From Indolivaga capnocytophagoides DSM 22835 (GTDB lineage: Bacteria > Bacteroidota > Bacteroidia > Bacteroidales > Dysgonomonadaceae), in the NCBI RefSeq assembly GCF_000426485.1, contig NZ_AUFL01000012.1:1-64000 (forward strand): 64,000 nucleotides of DNA, written 5' to 3'. The notes under the pieces are model-generated. The model ran no database searches. It was not told the origin of the DNA and saw only the letters and a program-made list of their open reading frames with translations. The translations under genes and the position numbers were made by a program. The number at the start of each line of letters is the position of its first letter. Within the stretch, counting starts at the first letter, position 1. Shown piece after piece: positions 62,546 through 64,000 of this stretch.

Positions 62546-63907
62546 ATGCAGAAACCTTCAATTGTAAAAGGCACCCGAGACTTTTCTCCCGAAGAAATGG
62601 CTAAACGCAATTATATCTTCGACACAATCAGGAGTGTATATAAACTGTTTGGATACAAGCAGATAGAAACTCCCTCGATGGAAAACCTTTCAACCCTTAT
62701 GGGTAAGTATGGTGAAGAAGGAGACAAATTACTGTTCAAAATACTGAACTCAGGAGACTGTTTAGCAGGATTTACGGACGAAGAGCTATTGCAAAAGAAC
62801 TCGGTATCGTTTGCCGCCAAAGCGTGCGAAAAAGGACTGAGATATGATCTTACCGTACCTTTTGCCCGTTACGTGGTTATGCACCGCAATGAAATATCCT
62901 TTCCATTCAAACGATATCAAATACAACCTGTATGGAGAGCAGACCGACCTCAGAAAGGACGTTACAGAGAATTCTTCCAGTGCGATGCTGATGTTGTAGG
63001 CTCCGATTCGTTATTGAATGAAGTTGAACTGATTCAGATCATAGACGAAGTATTCAGCAGGCTCAATGTCAGAGTATGCACAAAACTCAACAACAGAAAG
63101 ATATTGTCGGGCATAGCTGAAATTATCGGAGCACCCGAAAAGGTAGTCGATATAACTGTTGCCATAGACAAATTAGATAAAATAGGACTGGAGAAAGTAA
63201 ATGAAGAACTCTTATCTAAAGACTTGTCACAGGAGGCTATAGACAAACTGCAGCCGATAATTCTGCTAGAAGGCAGTAATTCACAAAAGCTCCAGACTCT
63301 GAAAACAAGTCTGGCTGCATCAGAAATCGGACTGAAAGGAGTTGAGGAGTTAGAGTTTATTCTGGCTAAAACCGAATTGATAAACTTAAAATCTGAGCTA
63401 GAATTAGATTTGACTCTGGCACGAGGATTAAATTACTACACAGGTGCGATTATAGAAGTAAAAGCTTTGGACGTACAAATCGGAAGTATCACAGGAGGTG
63501 GTAGATATGACAACCTGACCGGAATTTTTGGACTACCCGGTGTATCAGGCGTAGGTATATCTTTTGGAGCAGACCGAATATTTGATGTTTTGAACCAACT
63601 GGATTTGTATCCTAAAGATTCGGTATTGGGAACCCGAGTTTTGTTTGTAAACTTCGGTGAAGCCGAATCGGATTATATATTACCTATCATCAGCCGTTTC
63701 AGGCAGGAAGGTATCTCATCTGAGATCTATCCTGAATCCACCAAGATGAAAAAGCAAATGTCCTATGCCGATTCTAATAATATACCTTATGTGGCAATAA
63801 TAGGCGAAGATGAGAAAAACTCACATATGATTATGCTGAAGAATATGCAGACAGGGACTCAGGAGTTATTGAGTGCCGACGAATGTATTAATACACTTCG
63901 TTACTGA
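62546..63907 (+). CDS. hisS: Histidine-tRNA ligase
   Basis: HisRS charges tRNA-His. From [13 protein letters not shown] the product is 453 aa. Class II motifs are visible: motif 1 region [18 protein letters not shown], motif 2 [24 protein letters not shown], and the HisA block [15 protein letters not shown] with [12 protein letters not shown] as motif 3. The C-terminal anticodon-binding domain (about 355-453) contains [18 protein letters not shown]. Length is typical for the longer Bacteroidota HisRS type. It is preceded by a repeat element and a -7 box. Confidence 0.97.
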   Translation: MQKPSIVKGTRDFSPEEMAKRNYIFDTIRSVYKLFGYKQIETPSMENLSTLMGKYGEEGDKLLFKILNSGDCLAGFTDEELLQKNSVSFAAKACEKGLRYDLTVPFARYVVMHRNEISFPFKRYQIQPVWRADRPQKGRYREFFQCDADVVGSDSLLNEVELIQIIDEVFSRLNVRVCTKLNNRKILSGIAEIIGAPEKVVDITVAIDKLDKIGLEKVNEELLSKDLSQEAIDKLQPIILLEGSNSQKLQTLKTSLAASEIGLKGVEELEFILAKTELINLKSELELDLTLARGLNYYTGAIIEVKALDVQIGSITGGGRYDNLTGIFGLPGVSGVGISFGADRIFDVLNQLDLYPKDSVLGTRVLFVNFGEAESDYILPIISRFRQEGISSEIYPESTKMKKQMSYADSNNIPYVAIIGEDEKNSHMIMLKNMQTGTQELLSADECINTLRY

Positions 63908-64000
63908 CAGGCTTGCTAAGTATACTATCCGCTAGTTGCTTAGCCCGCTCGATACACTTCGTATCATCAATACTCTGAGATTTAGAAGACAGGCGTGGTA
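63888..64000 (-). CDS. Possible C-terminus of a minus-strand gene (partial)
   Basis: On the minus strand a frame from the right edge stays open for 36 codons ([12 protein letters not shown]...[12 protein letters not shown]...) and ends in TAA at 63888-63890. It overlaps the 3' end of hisS by 20 bases, in convergent arrangement. The peptide looks soluble and helical, but no family is recognised. The fragment is too short to be sure it is coding. Confidence 0.3.
   Translation of the reverse strand, partial: PRLSSKSQSIDDTKCIERAKQLADSILSKPVSNEVY

Overview
The window is AT-rich bacterial DNA with the hallmarks of Bacteroidota, order Bacteroidales. Promoter-like boxes of the form TAnnTTTG, sometimes with TTTG about 20 bases upstream, precede many genes. 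There is a FimA/Mfa-type fimbrial operon, a DUF4270 lipoprotein, LytTR two-component genes, and secreted proteins that begin with a 'GINTxxP' motif. A Dysgonomonas-like genus is my guess from gene content only; the 95 bases of 16S present could be searched to settle it.

Left part (1-25 kb), mostly minus strand. The 5' end of a 16S rRNA gene leaves the left edge, with a well-formed rRNA promoter behind it. Next come a DUF423 gene broken by one in-frame TGA and an oxidative-branch TCA operon (aconitase, DJ-1/PfpI protein, isocitrate dehydrogenase, citrate synthase). A second minus-strand run holds uracil-DNA glycosylase, a very long Sel1-repeat protein, a 52-aa ORF and a divergent HSP90. After that follow tRNA-Arg(CCG), a metallophosphoesterase, a thioesterase, a DUF4270 lipoprotein with an outer-membrane protein, a kelch lipoprotein with a miniature paralogue and a DUF4907 protein, a LytTR/LytS-type pair, a solitary terminase-small-subunit-like gene between two copies of a hairpin repeat, a GNAT acetyltransferase and tRNA-Leu(CAG).

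Middle part (25-48 kb). A five-gene fimbrial operon (DUF3575 protein, FimA/Mfa1-like stalk, FimB/Mfa2-like anchor, two tip-like lipoproteins) is followed by an EamA transporter with a structured leader, several small genes including a 58-aa H1-like protein, DUF5131, dnaK, a tail-fibre-like secreted protein, a lipoprotein, GNAT, HAD and NUDIX genes. A 48-bp (GA)24 tract and a patchwork of extragenic repeats precede three tandem paralogous secreted 'GINT' proteins. A pyruvate oxidase/dehydrogenase (PoxB type) faces them across a bidirectional terminator.

Right part (48.6-59.2 kb) is a Ter stress-response locus: three TerD-family proteins, then TelA, an unrecognised coiled-coil protein, three von Willebrand A proteins (the third with a zinc ribbon), a PP2C-type phosphatase with an Ig-like region, and a Ser/Thr kinase with a zinc ribbon. 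The likely logic is a phospho-switch (kinase plus phosphatase) acting on VWA and TerD/TelA proteins at the membrane. No TerB or TerC is present. A GC-rich insert bracketed by 42-base direct repeats separates phosphatase and kinase. The window ends with a secreted cyclophilin, a glutamate-synthase-small-subunit-like flavoprotein, an NAD(P)-binding protein and hisS.

Two families of short repeats cut across the window: a palindrome close to AAGGTCTSAGACCTT, found beside many gene starts and stops, and a roughly 120-nt element ending in a GTGAT/ATCAC hairpin, present three times.
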